Positions 10,005-21,300 are shown, numbered from the stretch's first letter. The stretch is DNA of 64,000 bases from Shinella yambaruensis (GCF_022899355.1 NZ_JALJCK010000013.1:1-64000), one strand, 5' to 3'. Numbers and translations are program-made. The notes: generated by a model not told the origin, from the letters alone.

Positions 10005-11741
10005 TTGATATTGCGAGTTGGTTCTGCCGGTGCGTCCGGCTCATTGCCCAACTTGGCACGGCAGTCATTCCGGTCCTTGCCGACCTTGATCCTCGCCCTG
10101 AGCGCGGCCCTTCTTCTCTCCTACGAGCTCTGGCGCAGCTATGCCGCGGCCCGCGAGGACGCTGAACGCAACGTCTCGAACCTCATCCACGTCATGTCCG
10201 AGCAGGTCGCCCGCACGATCCAGTCCGTCGACGTCAACCTGCAGGACATTGCCGGCGAACTCGCGGCCGCTCCGGCCATGCCCGACAACGATCCCGCCTT
10301 CCGCGCCCGCCTGCACAAGAGACTGGCGTCGATGCCGTTCGTGCGCGCGCTCTTCGTTATCGACCGCGGCGGCTACATTTCCCATGACACCGATTTCCCG
10401 AGCACGCCCAGGGTCAGCCTGGCCGACCGGGACTATTTCAGGATCCACCAGAACGATCCTTCCGTTGGAATGCATATCGGCCGGCCGCTGAAGAGCCGTT
10501 CGCGCGGCGTCTGGTTCATCAGCCTGAGCCGGGGGATCGAGACGGCGGACGGCAGCTTTGGCGGCATCGTCGTCGCGGCGGTGGAGCCGCTCTATTTCCA
10601 GAGCTTCTACCAGCAGCTCTGGGTGGGCGGCGGAACGGTCTCGCTGTTTCTTTCCCCGGGGACCCTGCTTGCCCGCTCGCCGGCCAGGGACGAGCTGATC
10701 GGCACGTCCTTTGCAGGTGTCGAGCCCTTCCGCAGCCTGCTCGCCATGCGCACTTCCGGCGTCGACTGGCGCAAGAGCCCCATCGACGGGGTGATGCGCA
10801 TCGCCGGCTATCAACGGCTGGACATCGTGCCGGTGATCGTGGTGGTCACGCTCAGCGAGGCCGATGTCATGCGGTCGTGGCGTTCCCATGCGACGGTTCT
10901 TCTGGTCGGCGCGGCCATTCTGTTCACCCTGCTCGCCGGCCTCGAATGGCTGTCGCGCCGCAGCCGGCGGCGCGAGGAGGCGGCGCGGCAGCGGCTTGAG
11001 ACGACCCAGCGGCTGGAGGCCATCGGCCGCTTTGCCGGCAGCATCGCGCACGATTGCGGAAACCTGATGCGGATCATCCGCTCGGCGACCGTCGTCCTGC
11101 GCCCCCTGGTCAGGGACCGGCAGGAGGCGGAAAAGCTGCTCGACGAAGTCGACACCTCGCTCGACGCCGGGCGGGCCTTGGTCAACCGGCTGCTCGCCTA
11201 TGCGCGCAACACCGAAATCCGTCTCGAAGCCGCCGATCCGGGCGAGCTTGTCCGGGAAATCCTGCCGATAGCGCGGCAGGCGGCAGGGCCGGGCATCACG
11301 GTCGCCACCCCCTCGGCGGGCGAAGCTGCGGCCTGCCGCATCGACAGGGCACAGTTCCAGGCGGCGATCGTCAACCTGGTGCTGAACGCCCGCGACGCGA
11401 TGCCCGCGGGCGGGACGATCACGATCGATGTCCGTCCGGTGGAGGATATGGACCTGTCGGGCGCCATGAGCTGGGTGGATGTCAGCGTCACGGACGACGG
11501 GATCGGCATGAGCGAGGCGGTCCGGCGCCAGGCATTCGATCCGTTCTTCACGATGAAGGGGACGGGGGAGGGGCATGGCATGGGGTTGAGCCAGACGCAG
11601 GAATTCGTCCGGCAATGCGGCGGGCGCGCCGATATCTTCAGCCAGCCGGGCGAGGGCACGACCATCCGGCTTCGCCTGCCGCAGGATCGGGGCGGTGAAG
11701 AGGAGATGAACGGGGCGGAGAAGGTGGAAGCCGATGTCTGA
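10005..11741 (+). CDS. Membrane sensor histidine kinase
   Basis: An inner-membrane kinase of about 578 residues. It has a first membrane helix (about 23-41), a double-Cache-like periplasmic sensor (about 45-285), a second helix (about 290-312), and a HisKA-type dimerisation region with GSIAHDCGNLM around the phosphorylated His. A HATPase_c domain follows, with N box VNLVLNARDAMP and glycine boxes VTDDGIGM and GEGHGMGLS. No HAMP or receiver domain is evident. Start codons are non-ATG: TTG at 10005 or, with better spacing from the AAGGGGAGG ribosome site, TTG at 10011. It overlaps the response regulator gene by 8 bp, so the two form a pair. The ligand is unknown. Confidence 0.85.
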   Translation: MILRVGSAGASGSLPNLARQSFRSLPTLILALSAALLLSYELWRSYAAAREDAERNVSNLIHVMSEQVARTIQSVDVNLQDIAGELAAAPAMPDNDPAFRARLHKRLASMPFVRALFVIDRGGYISHDTDFPSTPRVSLADRDYFRIHQNDPSVGMHIGRPLKSRSRGVWFISLSRGIETADGSFGGIVVAAVEPLYFQSFYQQLWVGGGTVSLFLSPGTLLARSPARDELIGTSFAGVEPFRSLLAMRTSGVDWRKSPIDGVMRIAGYQRLDIVPVIVVVTLSEADVMRSWRSHATVLLVGAAILFTLLAGLEWLSRRSRRREEAARQRLETTQRLEAIGRFAGSIAHDCGNLMRIIRSATVVLRPLVRDRQEAEKLLDEVDTSLDAGRALVNRLLAYARNTEIRLEAADPGELVREILPIARQAAGPGITVATPSAGEAAACRIDRAQFQAAIVNLVLNARDAMPAGGTITIDVRPVEDMDLSGAMSWVDVSVTDDGIGMSEAVRRQAFDPFFTMKGTGEGHGMGLSQTQEFVRQCGGRADIFSQPGEGTTIRLRLPQDRGGEEEMNGAEKVEADV

Positions 11742-12375
11742 GGGCGTGAAGGCGGATGAAGCACTGGACGTGCTGGTTGCGGATGACCACCCTCTCATCC
11801 GTGCGGGTATCCGGGCGTTGCTGTCCGCCCGTCCGCACTGGCGCGTCTGCGCGGAGGCCGAGACGGGCGAGGCCGCGCTCCGGCTCGCGCGCGAACTGCG
11901 GCCTCATCTCGCAGTGCTCGATTATTCCCTGCCCGGGATCACCGGACTGGAGGTGACGCGCCAGCTCTGCAGAGAGATGCCGGGGATCGGCGTGCTGGTC
12001 TACACCATGCATGCCGACGAGCGGATGCTTCCGGCTCTGCTCGAGGCGGGGGCGCGGGGTTATGTGCTGAAGACGGAGGACGACGCCGCCTTGCTCGCCG
12101 CGATGGATGCCGTGGCGGCGGGCGATATCCACATCTCGCCGGAGGCGGCGAACCGGAAGACCATGCAGGGCGCCGCCTCCGTGCTGACGCCGCGGGAAAT
12201 CGAGGTTGTCCGCCTGGTGGCGTTCGGCGAGACGAACAAGAGCATTGCCGCGCAGTTGAATGTCAGCGTGAAGACCGTCGATACGCACCGGACGGCGGCG
12301 ATGCGCAAGCTCGGCCTCCATACGGCCGTTGACGTGACGCTCTTCGCGATCCGCAACAAGATCATAGAGCCATAG
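11734..12375 (+). CDS. LuxR/NarL-type response regulator
   Basis: A 213-residue DNA-binding response regulator. The receiver domain is at residues 10-130, with acidic pair D17/D18, phospho-acceptor D63 in VLDYSLPG, and the conserved Lys in VLKTEDD. The C-terminal LuxR-type helix-turn-helix (about 148-205) reads LTPREIEVVRLVAFGETNKSIA...NVSVKTVDTHR. It starts inside the 3' end of the kinase gene, so it is the likely phosphotransfer partner. Target genes cannot be inferred. The gene stands just ahead of a PAS-XRE gene. Confidence 0.92.
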   Translation: MSEGVKADEALDVLVADDHPLIRAGIRALLSARPHWRVCAEAETGEAALRLARELRPHLAVLDYSLPGITGLEVTRQLCREMPGIGVLVYTMHADERMLPALLEAGARGYVLKTEDDAALLAAMDAVAAGDIHISPEAANRKTMQGAASVLTPREIEVVRLVAFGETNKSIAAQLNVSVKTVDTHRTAAMRKLGLHTAVDVTLFAIRNKIIEP

Positions 12376-12569
12376 TTTCCTCACGAACCGGCGATTTCCT
12401 TGACGCTTGTCAGGTGGTGGACGGGAAATGCCGGCCGCCTCGGGTGTATACCCGATAGTGCCCGCTCCTGCCGGATGCTACGGCGGGCGTTTCGCGGTTG
12501 CGATATGGCGGGAATATCCCGGGGCAAGCAGGCCTCTTTGCCGATCACGCCGCCTAAACGGACCTGAGC

Positions 12570-13580
12570 ATGCAGCAGAAACAACCGAGCTTCGTTTCTT
12601 CCCGCCACTATATGGATGTCGCGGAGCGCTTCCTGGACGTCGGCTTCTGGAACGCCGACATGACGACGGGGGAGGTGCGCGGAACGGACGGATTCTACCG
12701 GATCCTGGGGTTGCCGCGAGACGAGGCGTTCAGCCTCCATCGCTGGGTCAGCCTGCTCCACCCCGACGATCGCGAGGATTTCCGCTCCCTGTACGCCGTC
12801 GTCACCATGGGCGTCTCGGTTTCCCGGGAGGTGCGGCTGGTCGACGGGGATCGCCCGCCGCGGCGCATTCGCATCGCCGTGGAAGAGCCGACGACGATGA
12901 ACCGCATCGTCGGCCTGGTGCAGGATGCCGCCGCGGAGCGGGAGGCGAAGGCCGCCCTCTATCGCGAGCGCGCGCGGCTCAACGCCTTCATCGAAATGGT
13001 CGGCGGGGCTTTCTGGGCCCGCGACCTGAACGGCGTGGTGGGGGACCTGCGCGGCTGGGACAGCATGACCGGCCAGCCTCCGGTGCAGTGCGGCAAGGAA
13101 GGCTGGCTGGAGGCGATCCATCCCGACGACCGCGAGCGGATCGAGGAGACAAGGGAAGCCTGCGAGCGCGACGGCCTTCCGCGCGACATATCCTATCGGC
13201 TGCTCTATGCCGATGGCCAATACCGGGAGGTGCTGGCGCGCACGACGCCCGTGCGCCAGGAAAACGGCACGCCGATGGAGTGGATCGGCCTCATCGAGGA
13301 AACATGGCGGCGCGATACGGTGGGGTCGCAGAACGACCCGACGCTTCGTCCGCAACAATTGCGTGCCGCGCGCGTGATGCTCGGCTGGTCCGCCGAGACA
13401 CTCGCCCAGGAGGCAGGTGTCTCCATCGCAACGATCAGGCGATATGAGACCACCGGCGAGCACATGAAGGACGCGACGGTCTCCGCCATCGTCGCCGCGC
13501 TGGCGCGGCATGGCCTCGTGCTGACCTCCTCTTCCACGGAAATGGGCCTCAGGCTCCGGCATTCGCACATGCCCGACTGA
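12570..13580 (+). CDS. PAS-PAS-XRE one-component sensor/regulator
   Basis: A 336-residue soluble protein. Two PAS-fold segments (about 15-120 and 130-245) share the WDS/GFWNAD and LHPDD/IHPDD patterns typical of PAS. A C-terminal XRE-type helix-turn-helix follows (about 262-320: QLRAARVMLGWSAETLAQEAG, then ATIRRYETTG). There are no transmembrane segments and no kinase domain, so signal input and DNA binding appear to be in one chain. It lies 194 bp after the response regulator, and the gap shows no obvious hairpin terminator. The sensed signal is unknown. Confidence 0.8.
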   Translation: MQQKQPSFVSSRHYMDVAERFLDVGFWNADMTTGEVRGTDGFYRILGLPRDEAFSLHRWVSLLHPDDREDFRSLYAVVTMGVSVSREVRLVDGDRPPRRIRIAVEEPTTMNRIVGLVQDAAAEREAKAALYRERARLNAFIEMVGGAFWARDLNGVVGDLRGWDSMTGQPPVQCGKEGWLEAIHPDDRERIEETREACERDGLPRDISYRLLYADGQYREVLARTTPVRQENGTPMEWIGLIEETWRRDTVGSQNDPTLRPQQLRAARVMLGWSAETLAQEAGVSIATIRRYETTGEHMKDATVSAIVAALARHGLVLTSSSTEMGLRLRHSHMPD

Positions 13581-13821
13581 ACGGAGGTCGACGCGTGGAA
13601 TTATACAATCTTATTCAATTGTTGCGGGCAGAATTCAGCTTTTGAGTAGAATAAGCGCAGTTTTCATGGACAGGGCGAGTGAAAGGGGCCGGTCTCGTTT
13701 CATGGTTGTCAAGGGAGCCTTGCTACTTTAGGGCATCCGAATAGATGCGATCGTATCGGTCCGACATGAAGACGGATTCGGGGCTTAGACATCATCATCG
13801 AGAAAGCCGCCGAGGTGCCCC

Positions 13822-14019
13822 ATGCAGTCGAGTCCTTCTTCCACTCCAGCCGCGTCTGAAGCTCCGTCCGTCATCACGGGCGACGAGGAGGCCGAGCGCA
13901 TCCGGCGTCTTGTTGCCCGCATGACCGAGGCGAAGAGGATGCTCGACGGCCTTCTCGCCAATCTGGCGCTGGTCGAGATGTCCATGACGGACTCCACGCC
14001 GGACGGCCCGGCCCACTGA
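13822..14019 (+). CDS. Small hypothetical protein
   Basis: A 65-residue acidic protein with a Ser/Pro/Ala-rich start followed by a single charged helix (EEAERIRRLVARMTEAKRML) and a leucine-rich stretch. The codons of the helical part have strong GC third positions as in neighbouring genes, which supports coding. The ribosome site is weak (GAGGTG). No family is recognised. It lies alone between the PAS-XRE gene and the chemotaxis receptor, in a roughly 600-bp stretch otherwise free of genes. Confidence 0.45.
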   Translation: MQSSPSSTPAASEAPSVITGDEEAERIRRLVARMTEAKRMLDGLLANLALVEMSMTDSTPDGPAH

Positions 14020-14180
14020 GCCCGTCCGCACGTTCGTGGACCTGAGGCGCCGGGCAGTTCCCGCCGCGCTTCAGCTATTCAACCATTCGAATGGATCGCA
14101 GTGCCGGCAGGTCGACAAGACGTTTGCGTGGGGCGATCTGCTGCGAAATTTTCAACCAGACCCGCTGCCGAGGAGGAACC

Positions 14181-15905
14181 ATGACAGCCTTTTCTTTCGG
14201 CCTTGCATCGGATGCAAGCGCCATTCTTGCCGCAATGCACAAATCCCAAGCCATCATCGAGTTCGATTTGACGGGTAAAATACTGACCGCGAACGAGAAC
14301 TTCTGCCGCGCGCTTGGATATGCGCTGCCGGAGATCATCGGACAGCACCATCGCCTTTTCGTCGATCCGGCGGAGGCCGCCTCCGAGGAATATCGCGCCT
14401 TCTGGGCCAAGCTGGCGCGCGGTGAATTCGATCAGCGTCAATACAAGCGCATCGGCAAGGGCGGCAAGGAGATCTGGATCGAGGCGTCGTACAATCCGGT
14501 GTTCCGCCGCGGCAGGCCCTTCAAGGTCGTGAAGTTCGCGACCGATATCACCGCGCAGAAGCTGAAGGGCGCCGAGGATGCCGGCAAGCTGGAAGCCCTG
14601 TCGCGCGCGCAGGCCGTCATCGAGTTCACGCCGGCCGGCGACATCCTCGCCGCCAACCAGAATTTCCTCGCCACGCTCGGTTACCAGTTGTCCGAGATCG
14701 AGGGCCGGCATCACTCGATGTTCTGCGACCCGACCTATTGCCAGAGCCCGCAATACCGCCAGTTCTGGGACCGGCTGAGGGCCGGCGAGTTCGTGGCGGA
14801 GGAATTCATGCGCATCGGCAAGGGCGGCCGGCGCATCTATATCCAGGCCTCCTACAATCCGATCTTCGACATGAACGGCAAGGTCTTCAAGGTGGTCAAG
14901 TTCGCCACCGACGTAACCGGCCGTGTCGAGAACGTCGAGACACTGGCCGGTGCGCTGACGCGGCTCGCGCAGGGCGACCTGACGCTGCACCTCGCCAACC
15001 CTTTCATCCCGAGCCTCGAACAGTTGCGCACCGACTTCAACGGCGCGTCCGAGCGGCTGCGCGCGGCCATGAGCGCGGTCGGCGAGAACGCGCAGGCGAT
15101 CGCCGCCGGCTCGGGCCAGATCCGCTCTGCCGCCGACGACCTGTCGAGGCGCACCGAACAGCAGGCCGCCTCGGTGGAGGAAACGGCGGCGGCGCTCGAA
15201 GAGATCACGACCACGGTCGCCGATTCCAGCCGCCGCGCCGACGAAGCCGGGAAGCTCGTCGCAAGCACCCGCGAGAATGCGGAGAAGTCCGGCGAGGTGG
15301 TGCGCAAGGCGATCACGGCCATGGGGCAGATCGAAAGCTCCTCGCGGGAGATCTCCAACATTATCGGCGTGATCGACGACATCGCCTTCCAGACCAACCT
15401 CCTGGCGCTCAATGCCGGGGTCGAGGCGGCGCGCGCCGGCGAAGCCGGCAAGGGGTTCGCGGTCGTGGCGCAGGAGGTGCGCGAGCTGGCGCAGCGTTCC
15501 GCCAATGCCGCCAAGGAGATCAAGGCGCTCATCAACACGTCCGGCGAGCAGGTGAAGAACGGTGTGTCGCTGGTCGGCCAGACCGGCGAGGCACTGGAGC
15601 AGATCGTCCGGCAGGTGCAGGCCATCAACACCAATGTCGCGGCCATCGTCGAGGCGGCGAAGGAGCAGGCGACCGGCCTCGGCGAGATCAACCAGGCCGT
15701 CAACACGCTGGACCAGGGCACGCAGCAGAACGCGGCCATGGTCGAGGAATCGACGGCCGCCAGCCACAGTCTCGCCCGGGAGGCCGAAGCCCTCTTCAAC
15801 CTCCTGGGCCAGTTCCGCGTCGGTGACGATAGCGGCAGAAGCCGGTCGATGGACCTGCACGACCAGCGCCCGGCGTCGTTCCAGCCGCGCAGGCTGGCCG
15901 GATAA
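14181..15905 (+). CDS. Soluble methyl-accepting chemotaxis protein with two PAS domains
   Basis: A 574-residue chemoreceptor without membrane segments, so cytoplasmic. Two very similar PAS domains (about 10-125 and 135-250) each have ITAQ/VTGR endings and the GQHHRLF / GRHHSMF motif. A short HAMP-like linker ([12 protein letters not shown]) leads into the signalling domain (about 310-555), which carries the highly conserved hairpin tip [20 protein letters not shown]. The ATG at 14181 has an AGGAGGAA ribosome site. The open frame upstream to 14091 is non-typical sequence. The duplicated PAS pair suggests redox or energy sensing, but no cofactor residue is obvious. Confidence 0.93.
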   Translation: MTAFSFGLASDASAILAAMHKSQAIIEFDLTGKILTANENFCRALGYALPEIIGQHHRLFVDPAEAASEEYRAFWAKLARGEFDQRQYKRIGKGGKEIWIEASYNPVFRRGRPFKVVKFATDITAQKLKGAEDAGKLEALSRAQAVIEFTPAGDILAANQNFLATLGYQLSEIEGRHHSMFCDPTYCQSPQYRQFWDRLRAGEFVAEEFMRIGKGGRRIYIQASYNPIFDMNGKVFKVVKFATDVTGRVENVETLAGALTRLAQGDLTLHLANPFIPSLEQLRTDFNGASERLRAAMSAVGENAQAIAAGSGQIRSAADDLSRRTEQQAASVEETAAALEEITTTVADSSRRADEAGKLVASTRENAEKSGEVVRKAITAMGQIESSSREISNIIGVIDDIAFQTNLLALNAGVEAARAGEAGKGFAVVAQEVRELAQRSANAAKEIKALINTSGEQVKNGVSLVGQTGEALEQIVRQVQAINTNVAAIVEAAKEQATGLGEINQAVNTLDQGTQQNAAMVEESTAASHSLAREAEALFNLLGQFRVGDDSGRSRSMDLHDQRPASFQPRRLAG

Positions 15906-16102
15906 GACAGGCGCATCCGGAAGGCGCGCCCTGCAGGCGGCGGCGCCCTTCCGGACGACTTGTCCTTCCTCTGTCCGACATGTTGTCCGCCCGTGCCAGG
16001 GGAATTCTAGTCATCTCTTTGAAAGAATAAAGTTTTTCAGTTGGTATGCTCTTTGCTTCATCCCTGTCGCCAGCGAGAAACAAGGTGGAAGGGGAAGCCA
16101 AT

Positions 16103-16495
16103 ATGTACAACGAGGGTCTCTTGATTGCACGCCTGTTCCTGGGCGTACCGTTCATCGTGTGGGGAATATTGAAGCTGCGTGGCGGCGAAGCCAAGTTGGT
16201 GCCGGGCCTTCAGGCCTTGGGACTGCCCGATGCCGTGTTCTTCGCCTACCTTATCGGATTCTGCGAGCTTGTCGGCGGGATCGCGATCGTCCTCGGCTAT
16301 CCGGCGCGTACCGCAGGCATCCTGCTCGGCCTCTGGTGCCTGGTTACGGGCTATGATGCCCATAGGGGCAACATGACCGAACTTCTGAAGAACGTGACCA
16401 TGGCAGGCGGCTTCTTCGCTCTGGCCACCGTCGGGGCCGGCTCGCTCTCCCTGTTCGGCGGCGCTCCCGGCGGCCTGTTCGCATATCTTCCCTAG
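16103..16495 (+). CDS. DoxX family membrane protein
   Basis: A 130-residue inner-membrane protein with four predicted helices, typical of DoxX: a first helix with ARLFLGVPFIVWGILKL, a second with the ELVGGIAIVLGY motif, then two more. The ATG at 16103 follows a GGAAGGGGAA ribosome site. Family members are often linked to redox stress, but this one has no operon partner. It is convergent with the diflavin reductase gene, only about 70 bp away. Confidence 0.82.
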   Translation: MYNEGLLIARLFLGVPFIVWGILKLRGGEAKLVPGLQALGLPDAVFFAYLIGFCELVGGIAIVLGYPARTAGILLGLWCLVTGYDAHRGNMTELLKNVTMAGGFFALATVGAGSLSLFGGAPGGLFAYLP

Positions 16496-16564
16496 GGTGG
16501 CGTGCGGCCGGCATCCGACGCGGCCGCGACACTATCGTTGAAGGACGGCAATCAGCCGGCGTGG

Positions 16565-18313
16565 TCAATAGACGTCGCGCAGGTATCGTTTTTCCCGCTT
16601 GAGCCCTGCGACATAGTCGGCCGCTTTATCCGCCGTCAGGCCGCCATGGGTGGCGATGATCTCGACAAGCGCCTTGTCGACATCGTGCGCCATGCGGCTG
16701 GCGTCGCCGCAGACATAGAAGGCGGCGCCTTCCTCCAGCCAGGCGAAAAGCGCCTTGCCGTTTTCACGCATGCGGGTCTGCACGTAGATTTTCTCCTTCT
16801 GGTCGCGGGAGAAGGCAAGGTCGAGCCGGGTCAGGAGCCCGTCGCGGCTCATCTCCGACAACTCGTCCTCGTAGATGAAGTCGCTTTCGCGGTGCTGGTC
16901 GCCAAAGAACAGCCAGTTTCGGCCCCTGGCACCCCGGGCACGGCGTTCCTGGAGGAAGGCGCGGAAGGGGGCGATGCCGGTGCCGGGCCCGACCATGATG
17001 ACGGGCGCGTCATTGTCGGCGGGCAGGCGGAAGGACTTGTTCTGCGAGACGAAAATCCCCGCATGCGCGCCCTCCGCCACCCGGTCGGCAAGGAAGGTCG
17101 AGCAGACGCCGCCGCGGTCGCGGCCATCCGCGTGATAGCGCACGCTGGCAATGGTGAGGTGCACGCCGCCGGCGGCCGCATGCGGGCTGGAGGAGATGGA
17201 ATAGGCGCGGTGCTGGAGCGGTTTCAGCAGGGCGAGAAGGTCCGCAGCCGAAAAGGCCGATGGCGGCGCGAGGGCGAGGAGGTCGCAGATATCCTTGCCC
17301 CAGAGGAAGGCATCCAGCGCCTCCTTGTCGCCGTTGCGCAGTACATGGGTCAGCTCCTCGTTGCCGGCGCGGCGCTCCACCTCGGCGATCAGGTCGCGCG
17401 AAGGCGTGGAAATCTCGAATTTCCCGGTCAGCGCGGTTTCAAGGCTTGTCTCGCCGGCTGGCGCATGCGGATCGGCCCCGAGGCGCGAGAGGAGCAGCGA
17501 AACGAGGGCGGGATCGTTGACGGGCATGACGCCGAGCGCGTCGCCGGCCTCGTATTCCAGCCCGCTGTCGCCGAGGTCGAATTCATAGTGGCGGATTTCC
17601 TTGGCCGATGCGCTGCCGGAAAGGCGGCGGTTGACGGCGAGGCGGGACGGATAGGGGTTCTTGCGGCCCCAGCCCGCCGTCTTCGGCACGGCGACGGCAA
17701 GTGTCCCGCCGGAAACCGGGACGCCGCCGGCGTTTTCCGCGGCGAGCGGCAGGGCCTGCCCGACCCATGCCGCAGCCGGATCCTCATAGTCGATGTCGCA
17801 GTCGCGCCGGGCGAGGATGCGGGTCGCGCCGAGCTGTTCGAGGCGCATGTCGATGAGCTTTCCGGCCTGGCAGAAGCCGTCATAGCCGGTGTCGCCCAAT
17901 GCCAGCACGCCGAAGCGCAGGCTCTCCAGCCGCGGCGCGGTGGACGCGGATATCGCCTCCCAGAAGAGCTGCGCGTTGTCGGGCATCTCGCCTTCGCCAT
18001 AGGTGGAGGTGATGACGATCAGCCGCTCCATGGCGGCGAGTTGCTCCATGGTGATATCGTCGAGGCCGGCGACCTCGGGGGAAAGACCGAGCGCGCGGGC
18101 GTTCGCCGCCGCGTCCATCGCTACCCGTTCGGCGTTGCCCGTCTGGGTGCCGTAGAGGATGTGGAGGCTGGCGGCTTTTACAGGCGCAGCGGCGGCGGCA
18201 GTGACAGGCGTTTCGATGGCAAGGCGGGAATGGAGACCGGCGAGGAAACCGGAGAGCCAGGCCCGCTGGTCGGCGTTGAAGGGCGCGTCTTCGGGGATGT
18301 AGGGGATCTTCAT
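16565..18313 (-). CDS. CysJ-like NADPH diflavin reductase
   Basis: A 582-residue cytoplasmic electron-transfer flavoprotein passing NADPH electrons through FAD to FMN. The flavodoxin domain (about 55-200) has the FMN loop LYGTQTGNAE. A CysJ-type FAD domain (about 215-420) has RAYSISSSP. The NADPH domain (about 430-582) has GPGTGIAPFR, and the C-terminus ends YLRDVY as in sulfite reductase alpha subunits. The ATG at 18313 gives a family-like N-terminus; upstream frame sequence belongs to the preceding gene. It starts 10 bp after the glutamate synthase gene and no CysI gene is near, so its partner is probably that synthase. The alternative is sulfite reductase alpha acting with a distant CysI. 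Confidence 0.85.
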   Translation of the reverse strand: MKIPYIPEDAPFNADQRAWLSGFLAGLHSRLAIETPVTAAAAAPVKAASLHILYGTQTGNAERVAMDAAANARALGLSPEVAGLDDITMEQLAAMERLIVITSTYGEGEMPDNAQLFWEAISASTAPRLESLRFGVLALGDTGYDGFCQAGKLIDMRLEQLGATRILARRDCDIDYEDPAAAWVGQALPLAAENAGGVPVSGGTLAVAVPKTAGWGRKNPYPSRLAVNRRLSGSASAKEIRHYEFDLGDSGLEYEAGDALGVMPVNDPALVSLLLSRLGADPHAPAGETSLETALTGKFEISTPSRDLIAEVERRAGNEELTHVLRNGDKEALDAFLWGKDICDLLALAPPSAFSAADLLALLKPLQHRAYSISSSPHAAAGGVHLTIASVRYHADGRDRGGVCSTFLADRVAEGAHAGIFVSQNKSFRLPADNDAPVIMVGPGTGIAPFRAFLQERRARGARGRNWLFFGDQHRESDFIYEDELSEMSRDGLLTRLDLAFSRDQKEKIYVQTRMRENGKALFAWLEEGAAFYVCGDASRMAHDVDKALVEIIATHGGLTADKAADYVAGLKREKRYLRDVY

Positions 18314-18323
18314 CGTCTCTGTC

Positions 18324-21300
18324 TCACTGTCTCGCGGGCGCGAAGCCGGAAATCGCCTGGCGCGCGAACAGCTCCTCGAAGCTGGGGATGCGGCCGATGC
18401 GCTCGATGTTGCGGGCGGACTGGTGGAGGATCCAGCCATAGGTACCGGGGCTGTCGATGGCGCGCGTGTTGCGGCCCTTCAGCGCCTGGCGGTAGTCGTC
18501 GAGGCGTTTTGCGGCGACCATCACTGCCAAGGCTTCGTCGTCATAATCCGCGATGGCGTCGCGCGCGTAGCGGGCGAGCTTTTGCATCAGGGAGAAATCC
18601 TCCGTCAGCAAGAGGTTGCGCACGGCCTTCTCCACGGCGGGATCGGACGGGCCGCGCGCGCCCGGCACGCGGGCAAGGGCAATCGACTGCGCCATGCTGA
18701 GCACCGTGTAGTTGTTGAGAAGCGCGAACATGCCCTCCGTATCGGTCTCGCCATAGCCCGGCACGGCGCCATTGAGGATCGCCCTGCGGTCGCGATAGGC
18801 GAGCTTGAACTTGCGCACCTGATGGGCGGCGAGCGCCGTGGAGAGTTCCTCGACGAGGTCCTTGCGGCTCTTCGCCTTCAGGATGGCGTCGCTGTCCTGG
18901 TAGAGCAGCAAGGCGCGCGGCAGGCCGTAGACGAAATTGTGCTTCTCGCTCTCCCAGTTTTCGAGGAGCCAGCGCGCCTTGCGGGAGCCCGTTGCCGCCA
19001 GATGCCATTCCAGCAGCAGGCGCACGGTGTCCGCATGCACGGCCGCCATCGGTTCCGTCTCGTCGCCGATCGAGCCGAGCAGGATGGAATCGTGGCTCAT
19101 CTTCTTCGGCAGGTCGCCATAGGGGTCGTACTGGTAGACGAAGCCGCCGCTCATGCCGTTGCCGAAACCCTTGCCGAAGGTGCCAAGGTTGAGCACCGCG
19201 CCGTTCGTCATGTATTCGCAGCAGAAATCGCCGACGCCTTCGACCACCGCCGTTGCGCCGGAATTGCGCACGGCGAAGCGGTCGCCGGCCTGGCCCTCGA
19301 CGAAGAGCCGCCCGCCCGTCGCGCCGAACAGCGCGAAGTTGCCGACCAGTACGTTGCCGCCCGCCTCGTCCGAGCCGCCGCCCGGCGAGCGCACGGCGAT
19401 GACGCCGCCGTTGGCGCTCTTGCCGACGCCGTCGTTGCAGGTGCCGGTATGGGTCAGCGCCATGCCGTCGTTGCAGAAGGCGCCGAAGGACTGGCCGGCC
19501 GAACCCGAGGTGGCGATGCGCACGCTGCCGGCATCGAGGAAGCGGCGGCCCCGGTCGTCCTGGCGGACGGCGGGAAGGTGCCGCGCCTGTTCTCCGGTCA
19601 GTTCGTGGTTGAGCAGGCGTTCGATGTCGATGGCGAGCTGGCCGCCGACCGTCTTGTTGCAATTGTTGAGATGGCGGTTGCCGCCAAGCTCCACGTCGGC
19701 GCGCCGGCCGTCGACGAGGGCGGAGCGCACCAGTTCGATGAAGCTGTCGTCGACGGCGAAATCCTTCTCCATGTAGACGGGATCGGCGATCTTCACCTCC
19801 TCGACGACGGCGAGCATGGCGCGCAGGTCAAGCTGCCCGACGCTTGCGGGGTGGTCGAGGAGATGAAGGAGATCGCTGCGGCCGCGCGCCTCGCGCAGCG
19901 ACGACAGGCCGAGCGCGGCGAGGATTTCCCGCGTCTCGTGCGCGATGTTGAGGAGATATTGCGCCAGCGCCCGCGGATCGCCGTCGAAGACCTCCGGATT
20001 GGTGGTGAGGCCGGCGGGGCACTTGATGTTGCAGTTCTTCGCCATCACGCATTTCAGCATCATCAGCGCGGTGGTGCCGAACTCGAAGCTGTCGCCGCCG
20101 AGCAGCGCCGACTTGACGACGTCGCTCGCCGTCTGGTGCGCGCCGGAGCAGCGCAGCAGCACCTTCTGGCGCAGGCCGTTGGCGCAAAGCGCCTGATGCA
20201 CCTCGGCGATGCCGATCTCCGCGGCGCGGCCGGTATATTTGAGGCTGGTGACGGCGGCGGCCCCCGTGCCGCCGGTATTGCCGGCGACATTGATGACGTC
20301 CGCGCCCGCCTTGGCGACGCCGACGGCGATGGTACCGATGCCCTCGGAGGAGACGAGCTTGACGATGACGCGCACCCTCGCGGCCTTGCAGTCGTGGATG
20401 AGCTGGGCGAGGTCCTCGATCGAATAGGTGTCGTGGTGCGGCGGCGGGGAGACAAGCTCGACGCCGGGCGTGCCGCCGCGGGCCGCGGCGATCTCCACCG
20501 TCACCTTCTGGGCGGGCAGCTGGCCGCCTTCGCCGGGCTTGGCGCCCTGGCCGATCTTGATCTCCAGCTCCTCCAGCATGGGATCGGCGAGATAGCCGGC
20601 CCAGATGCCGAAGCGACCGGAGGCGAACTGCTTGATGCGCGAGGCGCGGATGGTGCCGTAGCGGGAAATGTGCTCGCCGCCCTCGCCGGAATTCGACATG
20701 CCGCCGACCATGTTGGTGCCGTGCGCGACAGCCTCGTGGGCGTTCGCCACCAGCGCGCCGTGGCTCATCGCGCCGGAGGCAAGCAGCGGGGTGATCTCGC
20801 TCGCCGGCTGTACGCTTTCGAGCGGGATGCTGTCCGGTGCGGTGCGGATGAGCGCGAGATAGTCCAGCGCCTCGCCGGCCGCCTGCACCATCAGCGCGCC
20901 GCCCTCCAGCCAGTGCCCGAGGATATCGCCGCTGAAACGCATGACCAGCGACTGGCCGAGCGCTGCCAGCCGCGCCAGTTCGCCGCCGGTGAGGGTGAGG
21001 CGGAACGTATCGCCGGCAAGGGTTTCACAGGCAAGGCCGCGCACCAGGAAACTGTTGTTGCCCTTGCGCGAGAAGCGGCCCATCTCCTTGCGGAAATCCT
21101 CCGCCGACGAGAGGTAGGTGACGTCAGCCGGCAGCGCGAGCACGTCACGCAGGGCAGCGGGGCGACGGGCGCGCTCCTCGGTCATCTGGCGGATGAAGGT
21201 GCGGTAGCCGGGGGTGATGGCGAAGCGGTCTATCGCTTCCGACGTCAGCTTTTCGTAGCCGTTGTTGCGGTAGGCCGCGTCATCGAGGCCGAAGGCGTCG

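Noticed and set aside
13785-14031. Minus-strand frames opposite the small hypothetical gene at 13822
   Set aside because: Arginine/serine-rich shadow composition; the plus-strand frame has the better codon pattern.
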